NCBI RefSeq assembly: GCF_009828745.1
Contig: NZ_WTSX01000006.1
Location: 62,001 to 126,000 of the forward strand
Direction: 5' to 3'
Source of the DNA: Erysipelothrix anatis
GTDB lineage: Bacteria; Bacillota_I; Bacilli_A; Erysipelotrichales; Erysipelotrichaceae
DNA length: 64,000 nt
A model generated the notes under the pieces. That model saw only the letters and a program-made list of their open reading frames with translations, was not told where the DNA came from and did not search any database. The position numbers were made by a program, and so were the translations under genes. The first letter of the stretch is position 1; each line of letters starts with the position of its first letter. Shown here in pieces: positions 54,539-62,625 of the stretch.

Positions 54539-55531
54539 ATGAAAACTATTAAAGATTATAGCATGGGAATCGGACTCTCTATTGTCATTTGCGGACTCGC
54601 ATATTTAGGCGCCCAATTTATCCCTAAAATTGGAGCTGCAACACTTGCCATCCTACTGGGTATCGCTTTGGGTAACACGTTGTTTAAACAAAATATATGG
54701 GAGCGTGGAACAGGTTTTACTGAAAAACGTTTCTTAGAGGTGTCGATTGTATTGCTTGGCCTCTCGGTAACAACTCAGACCTTGATTGATCTTGGAATTA
54801 ATGCATTCCTCTTCGTTGTAATTTTAATGGCATTAACGTTGGCGTTTGTTTACTTTTTAGCACAGAAAATGGGCTTCAGTAAGAACTTCGCCATTCTTAT
54901 GGCAAGTGGGAATGCAGTCTGTGGTTCAAGCGCCATTGCGTCGGTCGCCCCAAGCATTCAGGCTTCACGTGATGATAAAGGTTCTTCAATTACAATTACC
55001 AATCTATTGGGAACCATCTTAATGCTAGGGCTACCAATCATTGCGACAACCCTTTTTGCCAGTGATACACAAATTGGCGCGCTTCTTGGAGGAACCATTC
55101 AATCCGTTGGACAAGTAGCTGGTGCTGCAAGCAGTATTAGCAAACCTGTCTTCGAGTATGCTATGATTTTCAAAATAATTCGAGTCTTAATGCTTGTCTT
55201 TGTAGTTTTACTTTGGGGCTATGTTGCTGGTAAAGATGTACCATCGAATTCCCAAAAAGTTGAACGCAAATTTTCACAATTTGTTCCATGGTATATTCTT
55301 GGCTTTATCGTCGTATGTATCTTAAATTCAATGGCACTGGTTCCAGTCGAAATTGCACAACCACTCAGTAATGTCAGCACCTTTTTGGAAGTTTCTGCAC
55401 TTGCGGCTATCGGATTGCGGCTGAATATACGCGTTCTTATCCAAAGCGGTCGTCAATTAATCATGTTAGCAGTCGCAATTGGTATTTTTCAAATCCTTGC
55501 CGCTTCTGCACTGATCGCTATTCTTCTTTAA
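54539..55531 (+). CDS. YeiH/PSE-family putative exporter membrane protein
   Basis: 330 residues, about ten membrane segments, of the conserved UPF0324 family: AATLAILLGIALGNT, KRFLEVSIVLLGLSVTTQTLIDLG, SGNAVCGSSAIASVAPSI, and GGTIQSVGQVAGAAS. Proposed sulfate or anion exporter by family annotation; no experimental substrate can be read from sequence. Single-gene unit with its own promoter and terminator. Confidence 0.86.
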   Translation: MKTIKDYSMGIGLSIVICGLAYLGAQFIPKIGAATLAILLGIALGNTLFKQNIWERGTGFTEKRFLEVSIVLLGLSVTTQTLIDLGINAFLFVVILMALTLAFVYFLAQKMGFSKNFAILMASGNAVCGSSAIASVAPSIQASRDDKGSSITITNLLGTILMLGLPIIATTLFASDTQIGALLGGTIQSVGQVAGAASSISKPVFEYAMIFKIIRVLMLVFVVLLWGYVAGKDVPSNSQKVERKFSQFVPWYILGFIVVCILNSMALVPVEIAQPLSNVSTFLEVSALAAIGLRLNIRVLIQSGRQLIMLAVAIGIFQILAASALIAILL

Positions 55532-55542
55532 AGTTATCACAA

Positions 55543-55583
55543 CAAAAAAAACACACCTTGATCCAAAACAAGGCGTGTTTTTT
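55543..55583. terminator. Convergent terminator between the YeiH-like gene and pip
   Basis: ACACACCTTG and CAAGGCGTGT arms (one mismatch), T-runs on both strands. Confidence 0.82.
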
Positions 55584-56497
55584 TAGTATTGCAGTTGTGC
55601 CATAATTGTTGTTAAACGATCATGCATTGGTACATCATAAGGACTGTGACCTGCGGCTTCAACAATGTGTAGCTCGCTTCCCGATAAAGCCTCGTGAAGC
55701 TCATATGCTGCACTCACTCGACAATCTACATCATAGCGACCATGAACAATAAACGTTGGAATGTGTGCAATCTGTGCACTGTGATTTAGAATTGTATTGT
55801 CATCATTCCAAAACATTTTATTTGCGAAAAAGTGACATTCTAGTGTCGCAAGGCTAATATCTGCATCCGTGATTGGGTCAGTTTGAACAGAAAGATCTGG
55901 CACAAGACGTACCAGCGACCCTTCCCATCGGGACCAGGCAAAAGCAGCACGTCGTTTTAGGTCAACATCATCTCCGGTGAATATTTCATAGTAGGCACTC
56001 ACAAGGTCATGACGTTTTGATGGTTCGATCATCTTTTTAAACCCTTCGTGCTCTATTGGGTAGAAATATGAAGCACCCTCTTGATATAACCATGCGACAT
56101 CTTCTTCACGACCTAAGAAAATTCCTCTTAAAACCAATGCTTTTACTGCATCTGGATATGCAATTGCATAAAGCAAAGCAAGGGTTGAACCATAACTACC
56201 GCCAAACACTGTCCATTTTGAAATCCCTAAAGTATGAGCAATACGTGCGATATCCGCTACACCTGCTTGAGGTGTATTATTTTCTAATGTTGCGAACGGT
56301 TTTGAGTTCCCACACCCCCGTTGATCAAATGCGATTACAAACCATTCATTTAAATCAAAAAACGAAAATGACGCCTCTGAAATACGTCCACCTGGACCAC
56401 CATGCAAAAAAATCACTGCAGGTTTTTCAGGGTTCCCCTTTATATAAACTGCTAATTCTTGACCATCCTCAGTTGTAATATATTGTGTTGGTTCCAT
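55583..56497 (-). CDS. pip: Proline iminopeptidase
   Basis: 304 residues, alpha/beta hydrolase: FLHGGPGGRISE (oxyanion), FDQRGCGNSKP, and GGSYGSTLALLYA with the nucleophilic Ser in GGSYGS; catalytic His in EAAGHSPYD near the C-terminus. Removes N-terminal proline from peptides in the cytosol. Length is typical. Stand-alone gene. Confidence 0.92.
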   Translation of the reverse strand: MEPTQYITTEDGQELAVYIKGNPEKPAVIFLHGGPGGRISEASFSFFDLNEWFVIAFDQRGCGNSKPFATLENNTPQAGVADIARIAHTLGISKWTVFGGSYGSTLALLYAIAYPDAVKALVLRGIFLGREEDVAWLYQEGASYFYPIEHEGFKKMIEPSKRHDLVSAYYEIFTGDDVDLKRRAAFAWSRWEGSLVRLVPDLSVQTDPITDADISLATLECHFFANKMFWNDDNTILNHSAQIAHIPTFIVHGRYDVDCRVSAAYELHEALSGSELHIVEAAGHSPYDVPMHDRLTTIMAQLQY

Positions 56498-56546
56498 AAA
56501 TTCTCCTTAATAAAATTATTGTAGCACATTCTCAGACTAATACGCC

Positions 56547-57281
56547 TTATCGCCAACGAATCAAGCGCATTTCAACATAATCAATAAGAATAAAGACGAG
56601 TAATCCAAAAATACTGAGCAAAAGAATACCGGCGTACATATCTTTATATTGAACCATCATCCACGAATTCATAATGGTATAACCCATACCATAAGTTGTT
56701 GCATAGTTCTCTGCAAAAAATAGAACAGCAATGCTCATTCCAAATGCATTTCTACTAGCAGTCAGAATATTGGGAAGTATAGCGGGCAAGTATACGCTTT
56801 TAAACATACTACCTTTCGGTAATTTCATGATTTTTGCAGCTTTAAGAATATCATTATCAATTGCTTCAACTGCATCCACTGTCGCAATCAAAAATTGAAA
56901 AATAATGATGCTTACAATTAATAGAATCTTAGAAAAGTCTTTAATGCCAAATAGAAGCATAAAGACTGGTAAAAAGGCTATTTTAGGAATTGGATACAAC
57001 GTATAGACTAACGGATTAAGAATCTTTTTAACCAATGGAACAACGCCCATCGTAAGACCGATTAAAACACCTAAAATCAATGCGACACTCATACTGATTA
57101 GAATTCGATAGCCACTCACCAGAAGATGGGGAACAAATTTATTGAAATTCCGTATCGATATCATGATAATTGTGTTCGGATTTGGAAACAATGCCGTTTG
57201 AAATATGACATGAAAGAGCCACGCCACTGCATAGATAAACAATCCTGAAGTAAAAATATACTTAACGTGTTTTCGCATCAA
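56547..57281 (-). CDS. ABC transporter permease, SsuC/TauC/NitT type
   Basis: 244 residues, about six membrane helices and the EAA-like cytoplasmic loop (IKAAKIMKLPKGSMFKSVYLPAILPNIL). Pairs with the next two genes. Overlaps the ATPase gene by 20 nt. Family imports sulfonates, taurine, nitrate, pyrimidine precursors or similar; substrate not decided here. Confidence 0.9.
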   Translation of the reverse strand: MMRKHVKYIFTSGLFIYAVAWLFHVIFQTALFPNPNTIIMISIRNFNKFVPHLLVSGYRILISMSVALILGVLIGLTMGVVPLVKKILNPLVYTLYPIPKIAFLPVFMLLFGIKDFSKILLIVSIIIFQFLIATVDAVEAIDNDILKAAKIMKLPKGSMFKSVYLPAILPNILTASRNAFGMSIAVLFFAENYATTYGMGYTIMNSWMMVQYKDMYAGILLLSIFGLLVFILIDYVEMRLIRWR

Positions 57282-57960
57282 ATAAACCTCGCAATTCTAG
57301 ACAGACTTCATAGAAACGAATATCTTGACGGGCATCTTCTAAATCATAAATCGGGTTATCAAACTCGTGCACAATTTCTCCCTGATCCATAATTAAAATC
57401 CGTTTACCAAGGAAAATTGCTTCCTCAATATTATGCGTTACAATGATTTGAGTCATGCTTTTTTGTAATGTTTTGAGGATTGCCTGTATTGTTTCCGCGT
57501 GTTGTGTATCCAGTGATGATGTTGCCTCATCCACAAGCAATAAATCAGGGTGGATACTGAGTGCTCGTGCAATCGCAACCCTTTGTTTCTGCCCTCCTGA
57601 TAGTTGACTCGGATAGCGATCCATATACGCTTGAATTCCTATGTCATTACTTTGCTGTTGGGCTTCTGTTTCCATGTTTATATTCGGATAAGCGCGCATT
57701 GCCAACATGATGTTCTGTTTCACAGTCAACCACGGCATTAACCCAAAATTTTGAAATATCATTGCGGGGCGCTGTGCTACCACTTTTATTGATCCTGCAT
57801 CTGTTTTTATAATATTTCCTATTAAATTTAGAAGTGTTGTCTTCCCACATCCAGATTTTCCGAGCAATACAATTGCTTCTCCATACGCCACTTGAAGATT
57901 TATATTTTTTAGTACACGTTCTTGATTATAGGCGTAATTCAATTTTTGAATTGTAATCAT
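57262..57960 (-). CDS. ABC transporter ATPase, SsuB/TauB/NitT type
   Basis: 232 residues: GKSGCGKTTLLN (Walker A), LSGGQKQRVAIARAL (signature), LLLVDEATSSLD (Walker B), VTHNIEEAIFL (H-loop). Powers the transporter together with the permease. Overlaps the binding-protein gene by 4 nt. Confidence 0.94.
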   Translation of the reverse strand: MITIQKLNYAYNQERVLKNINLQVAYGEAIVLLGKSGCGKTTLLNLIGNIIKTDAGSIKVVAQRPAMIFQNFGLMPWLTVKQNIMLAMRAYPNINMETEAQQQSNDIGIQAYMDRYPSQLSGGQKQRVAIARALSIHPDLLLVDEATSSLDTQHAETIQAILKTLQKSMTQIIVTHNIEEAIFLGKRILIMDQGEIVHEFDNPIYDLEDARQDIRFYEVCLELRGLFDAKTR

Positions 57961-58856
57961 TGGACAAACTGTGCATCTACCATGCTGTCATAATCCACAG
58001 TTACAATTGTGTTAAGAACGTTTTGACTCCATGTCGCAAGTTTCTCTAAATATTCTTTAGAAGGTACGCGAATGACTTGATACTGTGGCAATACAATGTC
58101 TTGTTCAATCTCCGGTTTTAAACCTAAACGATTAACTAAGATTGATCGTACACCAGCCTCATCATTTGCCATTGCAGTCACAGCTTGATTGTACCCTTGA
58201 TGAAATGTTTGAATCGCATCGTGTTTCTCCGCAATTGCTTTATCAGTAAATACAATGACATTAGGACTGAAACTATCATTAACTTTTATTGCTGTTTTCG
58301 TAAGACCATTCAAAACTCCCATGGATGCAACGGGTTCTGGTATAACCGCAACATCGACATTGCCCGAACCAATCATTTCTAATCGTGCAGGAATATCATT
58401 AATGTATATCTTCTCAACGCTTATACCAGCTAACGCTTGATCCGTCAAATAGTTTGTCACACTCACTTCCATTAATGCTGCTTTTAAGTGCTCAGCATCC
58501 AAACGATTAGGGTCTTTTGCCAAAAGTAAAAAACTGGTATCCGTAGACAGGGTGATTTTCATATCAAATCCTGCATTAACATTTTGCATCAAGGCAATAA
58601 CGTCCGTTAATGCGCCATCAATTTGATGGCTTTGAAGTGCACTTTGGCGTTCCATCGCATTCTGATAGATAGCAACATTAACTTCTAAATTTAATCCATC
58701 AAAGATTCCTTTTTCTTGAGCATAGAGAATAGGTGCGGCGTCAACTGCCGGCATCATTCCCAAGTTTAAAACTACATTATCTGGTTTTTTCGCACTGCAT
58801 CCTCCTAGAACGATTGCGAATACTACAACAACTCCTAAAATGACTGTTTTTTTCAT
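57957..58856 (-). CDS. ABC transporter substrate-binding lipoprotein, NMT1/THI5/SsuA type
   Basis: 299 residues with signal peptide and lipobox (VLGGCSAKK, lipid-modified Cys19), then the SBP fold: LNLGMMPAVDAAPILYAQEKGIF, DGLNLEVNV, RQSALQSHQIDGALTDVIAL, and VDVAVIPEPVASMG. Captures a small substrate outside the cell. First gene of the transporter operon; no riboswitch is recognised upstream, so a thiamine-precursor role is not supported. Substrate unknown. Confidence 0.88.
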   Translation of the reverse strand: MKKTVILGVVVVFAIVLGGCSAKKPDNVVLNLGMMPAVDAAPILYAQEKGIFDGLNLEVNVAIYQNAMERQSALQSHQIDGALTDVIALMQNVNAGFDMKITLSTDTSFLLLAKDPNRLDAEHLKAALMEVSVTNYLTDQALAGISVEKIYINDIPARLEMIGSGNVDVAVIPEPVASMGVLNGLTKTAIKVNDSFSPNVIVFTDKAIAEKHDAIQTFHQGYNQAVTAMANDEAGVRSILVNRLGLKPEIEQDIVLPQYQVIRVPSKEYLEKLATWSQNVLNTIVTVDYDSMVDAQFVQ

Positions 58857-59012
58857 AGGTTCCCTCTTTCCCTTTTAGTTTAAACGAAATCACTCAAATA
58901 TAAAGCCTATCCGCTACATCAGCACCGATTTCTAATACCCATAAAATTTAGTTCGTTTCGTTTTGACGACGGCTTGTCGAAATGCGAAGTCATCCTCACA
59001 AAGTTGATCACC

Positions 59013-59603
59013 TTACTTCTGTTTCATCGATTTAACATAACGGCGATGTTGATAGTGCCGTATCCATGACATACGATTATATTTTTTTAAAGAACGTTTC
59101 ATTTGTCGTACGTCTTTTCGACTTAAAACACGTTTCCGTTTCGCAATTGCTTTCGATAAGTTTTTCAATAAGACGGTATTACCGGCATCAGTTTCCAGTG
59201 TACTTTGAGGATGGGTAAAAACAATATAGGACTCAACTGTATTCAGATGGAAAAAATCCCTTAACGCATCACGATGATAGCCGTTTTGAATTTGCGGATT
59301 TCGAAATTGTGTAAGTGTACCGTTTTGATATCGACGATTCCATGAAGAAACATCTTTTTTCCCTTGTATTGCCCCTGCATAATGCTTCACTTCGAAGATA
59401 TAGACACCAAACTTAGAAATCGACAGAACATCAATTTCTCGGATTCCCTGATTCTTTGCGATAGGAACATACGTTCGCATAAATGTAGCTCCAGCAAGAT
59501 TTCGTTTAACTTCAGCAAAAACAGCATATTCAGCACGGATACTGGAATCTTTATGTTTTTTATAAAGTATTTTATATTTTAGATTACGTAGAAAGTTTGA
59601 CAT
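59013..59603 (-). CDS. NERD-domain protein
   Basis: 196 residues, basic. The nuclease-related domain pattern is visible: a long N-terminal helix, GATFMRTYVPIAKNQGIREIDVLSISKFGVYIFEVKHYAGAI with the Asp and E-x-K catalytic-like residues, and SYIVFTHPQST. NERD proteins are thought to act on DNA, but few have known functions. No helicase or restriction partner nearby. Single gene. Confidence 0.8.
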   Translation of the reverse strand: MSNFLRNLKYKILYKKHKDSSIRAEYAVFAEVKRNLAGATFMRTYVPIAKNQGIREIDVLSISKFGVYIFEVKHYAGAIQGKKDVSSWNRRYQNGTLTQFRNPQIQNGYHRDALRDFFHLNTVESYIVFTHPQSTLETDAGNTVLLKNLSKAIAKRKRVLSRKDVRQMKRSLKKYNRMSWIRHYQHRRYVKSMKQK

Positions 59604-59783
59604 AATTGGCTCCGATATTAGTTTGTTTCTTTATTATAGATTAAATGGCCATAAGACTCCACCTTGCAAAAAATTCGAAGTATCAATTATTTTTCATCAA
59701 TCCAACTTCCTGTTTGAAATTTAATACACAACTTGTTAGAATATAAACATTACGCTTTTCTTTCGTATAAACAGGAGGTTCTT

Positions 59784-60224
59784 ATGAACTTAGAAAATTT
59801 TACAGTCAATGATTTAGATGCCTACATTGCTCTTGCATCCGAATTTCACAGTGGTCCAGCATCTTTTACACCACCGAACATTTCTGTGTTTACTCGTAAC
59901 TTTGAATATATCTTAAATAGTTCGGATGCTTATGGATGGTTTATTAAAGTTGATGGTACCATTGCTGGGTATGTTTTATGCTCTCGAATGTTTTCAACAG
60001 AAATCGGAGCACCTCAACTATGGATTGAGGAATTGAGTATTTTAGATTCCCATCAGGGACAGGGTCTTGGATCTGCAGTTCTTGACCAACTTCAAGATAT
60101 GTTCCCAAATGTGCAACGGTTCCGACTCGAGGTTGCACCTGCAAATGAATCTGCAAAACGTTTATACAAACGTAAAGGTTACGACTTCATTGCCTACGAA
60201 CAAATGATTATCGATCGTAAATAA
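59784..60224 (+). CDS. GNAT-family N-acetyltransferase
   Basis: 146 residues: AGYVLCSRMF, LWIEELSILDSHQGQGLGSAVLDQL (acetyl-CoA loop Q-x-x-G-x-G), RLEVAPANESAKRLYKRKGY. Transfers acetyl from acetyl-CoA to an amine; substrate unknown. Start chosen at the ATG behind CAGGAGG; the upstream reading frame is not supported. Terminator directly follows. Confidence 0.88.
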   Translation: MNLENFTVNDLDAYIALASEFHSGPASFTPPNISVFTRNFEYILNSSDAYGWFIKVDGTIAGYVLCSRMFSTEIGAPQLWIEELSILDSHQGQGLGSAVLDQLQDMFPNVQRFRLEVAPANESAKRLYKRKGYDFIAYEQMIIDRK

Positions 60225-60245
60225 ACTCCCTTTGGAGTTTTTTTG
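60223..60245 (+). terminator. Intrinsic terminator after the GNAT gene
   Basis: AAACTCC-CTT-TGGAGTTTTTTT hairpin at the stop codon. Confidence 0.8.
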
Positions 60246-60326
60246 TTACATCTTTGTAAGGATTTCGTTATTGTTATCGATGGCAGTTATGATACAAATT
60301 GGTATGGTAATTACGTGAGGTGTTCT

Positions 60327-60419
60327 ATGAAACGAAAATTCGTCGCCCTATTCTTTTTTATAATTATCTGTTATAGCATCATTTACAGTGCTATTCAGTT
60401 AGTTACCATCATCTCATAA
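60327..60419 (+). CDS. 30-residue hydrophobic peptide
   Basis: ATG behind GTGAGG with 6-nt spacing reads a 30-residue product beginning MKRKFVALFFFIIICYSII, with a basic N-terminus and one membrane helix, ending in TAA just before a terminator. The Shine-Dalgarno, the stop and the terminator together make expression plausible. It resembles small membrane proteins or type I toxin-like peptides in build only; no homologue is recognised. Confidence 0.45.
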   Translation: MKRKFVALFFFIIICYSIIYSAIQLVTIIS

Positions 60420-60453
60420 AAAAAAACAGCCCTTTCACTAGAAAGGGTTGTTT
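60418..60453. terminator. Convergent terminator between the 30-residue ORF and the small-protein operon
   Basis: CCCTTTC-ACTA-GAAAGGG stem with T-runs on the minus strand and A-run on the plus; overlaps the stop codon of the 54-residue ORF. Confidence 0.8.
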
Positions 60454-60602
60454 TGAGCAGCCAATTGATTAATAAATGCCAGTTGCAATTCTGGATTTGT
60501 AATTTCTTGAGCTGCAATGTCAAGAATTGTCTCTATTTTCACTTCTTTTTTTGATGCCTGCGTTTTATTATTTTTTGATAAATCTAATGTCATGAATGTC
60601 AT
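60438..60602 (-). CDS. 54-residue small protein, paralogue of its neighbour
   Basis: Start ATG behind TAGGAGGG; stop TAG within a terminator. Sequence begins MTFMTLDLSKNNKTQ and continues with a Lys-rich middle and an amphipathic helix (TILDIAAQEITN...LAFINQLAAQ). Its C-terminal half aligns by eye to that of the 53-residue product 15 nt upstream (T-x-L/I-x-DIA, then a second helix with x-F-x-x-L). No signal peptide. Function unknown. Confidence 0.65.
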   Translation of the reverse strand: MTFMTLDLSKNNKTQASKKEVKIETILDIAAQEITNPELQLAFINQLAAQNNPF

Positions 60603-60617
60603 GGTGTATCCCTCCTA

Positions 60618-60779
60618 TTATAATGTATTGCTAAGTGCTGTATAGAAACTCTCAACTTGGTCTTTATCAAGATTTGCACTTTCCGCAATATCAAACAATG
60701 TCATTTCAGGTTTTGGTGTAGATGGTTTCTTACCAGCAAGTTTTGTGATAAGTGTTGATGTTAAAGTTACGATGGTCAT
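60618..60779 (-). CDS. 53-residue small protein, paralogue of its neighbour
   Basis: Start ATG behind AAGGAGA; a 53-residue product beginning MTIVTLTSTLITKLAGKKPST, followed by an acidic second half with TLFDIAESANLDKDQVES and FYTAL. A Gly-Lys-Lys junction splits a Thr-rich N-terminal part from the acidic helical part. First gene of a two-gene minus-strand unit with the 54-residue paralogue. No membrane segment and no known family recognised. Confidence 0.65.
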   Translation of the reverse strand: MTIVTLTSTLITKLAGKKPSTPKPEMTLFDIAESANLDKDQVESFYTALSNTL

Positions 60780-60811
60780 AATGTTTCTCCTTGTGGTATG
60801 AATTACCTTTT

Positions 60812-60826
60812 GTATACATAGTATAC
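60812..60826. promoter_or_regulatory. GTATAC-ATA-GTATAC repeat over the small-protein promoter
   Basis: Two GTATAC boxes separated by 3 nt, about 35 nt before the 53-residue ORF. The minus-strand -10-like TATACT (60820-60825) lies inside. Could be an operator; no clear -35 is seen, which fits an activator-dependent promoter. Confidence 0.4.
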
Positions 60827-60856
60827 CTCGGGCGAATCTTACGAGCCATCGAACTT

Positions 60857-60885
60857 AATGACACCTGTCTTACAGCTTTGTCATT
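60857..60885. promoter_or_regulatory. Interrupted palindrome between the small-protein operon and the asnS promoter
   Basis: AATGACA-cc-TGT...ACA-gctt-TGTCATT: outer 7-bp arms perfect, inner CTGT/ACAG arms perfect, 29 nt in all. It lies about 32 nt upstream of the small-protein -10 and 17 nt upstream of the asnS -35, a position fit for a regulator of either promoter. Confidence 0.45.
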
Positions 60886-60901
60886 TAATTTACATTAAAA
60901 C

Positions 60902-60929
60902 TTGCTTTCTGAGAAAACTGCGTTATAAT
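60902..60929 (+). promoter_or_regulatory. Promoter of the asnS T-box transcript
   Basis: TTGCTT (60902-60907), 16-nt spacer, TATAAT (60924-60929), about 20 nt before the T-box RNA begins. Confidence 0.65.
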
Positions 60930-60949
60930 AGTACAAAATAAAGCGTTGA

Positions 60950-61196
60950 CGAGGATATGTTTCGTTGGGAACTGCTATTAGCGAGATGACAGATGGTGAA
61001 AGGTCATTAAGTAAGCCCACTGTAAATAACCCCTTTGAGCAATTTTCCTGAACGTTGAACTAGGGAAAATCGGGTGTAGTCCGTTATCTTACTACACGAT
61101 TTGATAGAATCGTAAAGTGATCATAATTATGATAATTTGGGTGGTACCGCGGAACACAGCATTTCGTCCCTTTGGGATATAATGCTGTTTTTTTAT
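60950..61196 (+). ncRNA. T-box riboswitch for asnS
   Basis: Stem I region (60950-61090) with GCGAGATGACAGATGGTGAAAGGTC typical of T-box distal parts. The T-box itself TGGGTGGTACCGCGG is at 61138-61152, followed by the terminator. Candidate specifier codon AAC (Asn) at 61028-61030. Uncharged tRNA-Asn would pair with the specifier and the TGGN bulge and stabilise the antiterminator, switching on asnS. Confidence 0.93.
61156..61194 (+). terminator. T-box-controlled terminator
   Basis: ACAGCATT...AATGCTGT stem with an inner GTCCC-TTT-GGGAT hairpin and a T-run; competes with the T-box antiterminator. Confidence 0.88.
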
Positions 61197-61213
61197 ACCA
61201 AGGAGGACCTAAG

Positions 61214-62578
61214 ATGTCATTACATTCACTTAAATCACTACATACTTTAGAACATGGGACACCTGTTCACGTTGCGGGATGGGTGCGTACAACACGCCAA
61301 TCTCGCTCTATTCTCTTTATCGAAATCCATGATGGATCACAGTTTGCAACGACTCAATGTGTCATCGATGCAGATCATTCACAGTATTCTGTAATTTCCA
61401 AGCTTACAATTGGGAGCAGTGTTCGAATCCATGGTCAATTGAAAACTGGGCTTACAGGCAAACATAAACATGAAATTGCAATTGACACCATTATCGTTGA
61501 AGGCATGGCTGACAGTGATTATCCATTGCAAAAGAAACGTCACAGTTTTGAGTTTCTCCGAACGATTCCACATCTTCGCCCACGATCTAACACTTTTTAT
61601 GCTGTATTTAAGACTCGTTCAATCCTTACACAAGGGATGCACAAATACTTAGAATCTCAAGATGTCACTTATATACAAGCACCGGCAATCACGACGACTG
61701 ATGCTGAAGGTGGTGGAGATGTTTTCCGAATCAGTACCTTAGACCCTACACAACCTCATCAAGACTTTAAAGACGATATTTTTAAACAAGAAGCATTTTT
61801 AAACGTCACAGGCCAAATTCACATTGAACCATTCATCCAAGCATTTCAAAGAGTATATACTTTTGGACCATCATTTCGTGCAGAGAAGTCAAATACATCT
61901 CGACATGTATCTGAATTTTGGCAGGTGGAACCTGAGTTGGCTTACGTTGATCTTGTGGGATTAATGGACTTCATTGAATCAATGTCTAACGCAATGATTC
62001 AATATGTTCTTGATCATGCCTCAGAAGAACTGGCTTTCTTTGACGAATTCATCGAGAAAGGGCTTATCAAAAAATTACAACAAACAGTATCTGAACCCTA
62101 CGGACGAATTTCGTACTCACAAGCAATCCAGTTACTTGTTGATACAGATCATGCTTTTACAGTCAATCCAACTTGGGAAACCGGGCTCCAAAGTGAACAT
62201 GAACATTATTTAACCGATGTTATCTTTAAAAAGCCTGTATTCGTTACAGATTATCCAAAAGATCAAAAAGCCTTTTATATGAAACTCAACGACGATCAAG
62301 TTACAGTTGCAGCCACTGACCTACTTTTCCCTAAAATTGGAGAAATAGTAGGCGCTAGCGAACGTGAGACACGTCTTGACGTGTTGCAAGAGCGTATCAA
62401 AGCCCATGACCTAGATGAACAGTTGTACACATGGTACCTTGACACACGCCGTTACGGGACAGTTGAGCACAGTGGGTTTGGACTTGGAATCGAACGTTTT
62501 ATGCGTTACATCACCGGGATGGACAACATTCGTGATGTAATTCCCTATCCACGAACACCGGGTTCTGCAGATTTCTAA
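61214..62578 (+). CDS. asnS: Asparaginyl-tRNA synthetase
   Basis: 454 residues, class II synthetase. N-terminal OB-fold anticodon-binding domain (VHVAGWVRTTRQSRSILFIEIHDGS), then LQKKRHSFEFLRTIPHLRPR, FTFGPSFRAEKSNTSRH (motif 2, FRAE), and GFGLGIERFMRYITG (motif 3). The linking motif and YPLQKK pattern separate it from AspS. Start chosen behind AAGGAGG; a longer frame would begin inside the T-box terminator. Controlled by the T-box above. Confidence 0.95.
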   Translation: MSLHSLKSLHTLEHGTPVHVAGWVRTTRQSRSILFIEIHDGSQFATTQCVIDADHSQYSVISKLTIGSSVRIHGQLKTGLTGKHKHEIAIDTIIVEGMADSDYPLQKKRHSFEFLRTIPHLRPRSNTFYAVFKTRSILTQGMHKYLESQDVTYIQAPAITTTDAEGGGDVFRISTLDPTQPHQDFKDDIFKQEAFLNVTGQIHIEPFIQAFQRVYTFGPSFRAEKSNTSRHVSEFWQVEPELAYVDLVGLMDFIESMSNAMIQYVLDHASEELAFFDEFIEKGLIKKLQQTVSEPYGRISYSQAIQLLVDTDHAFTVNPTWETGLQSEHEHYLTDVIFKKPVFVTDYPKDQKAFYMKLNDDQVTVAATDLLFPKIGEIVGASERETRLDVLQERIKAHDLDEQLYTWYLDTRRYGTVEHSGFGLGIERFMRYITGMDNIRDVIPYPRTPGSADF

Positions 62579-62582
62579 TCAT

Positions 62583-62622
62583 AAAACCGCCGATTATCAT
62601 GTATAATCAGCGGTTTCTTTTT
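62583..62622. terminator. Convergent terminator between asnS and kdpE
   Basis: ACCGCCGATTAT-CATGT-ATAATCAGCGGT stem with one mismatch, T-rich on both sides. Confidence 0.85.
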
Positions 62623-62625
62623 ATT

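Noticed and set aside
58857-59012. TPP riboswitch before the NMT1-like transporter operon
   Set aside because: No CTGAGA or ACCTGATCTGG-like core motif on the minus strand; only weak short repeats were seen.
61172-61213. Longer asnS start inside the T-box
   Set aside because: The extra 14 codons would cover the terminator arm and the ribosome site; the ATG behind AAGGAGG is correct.
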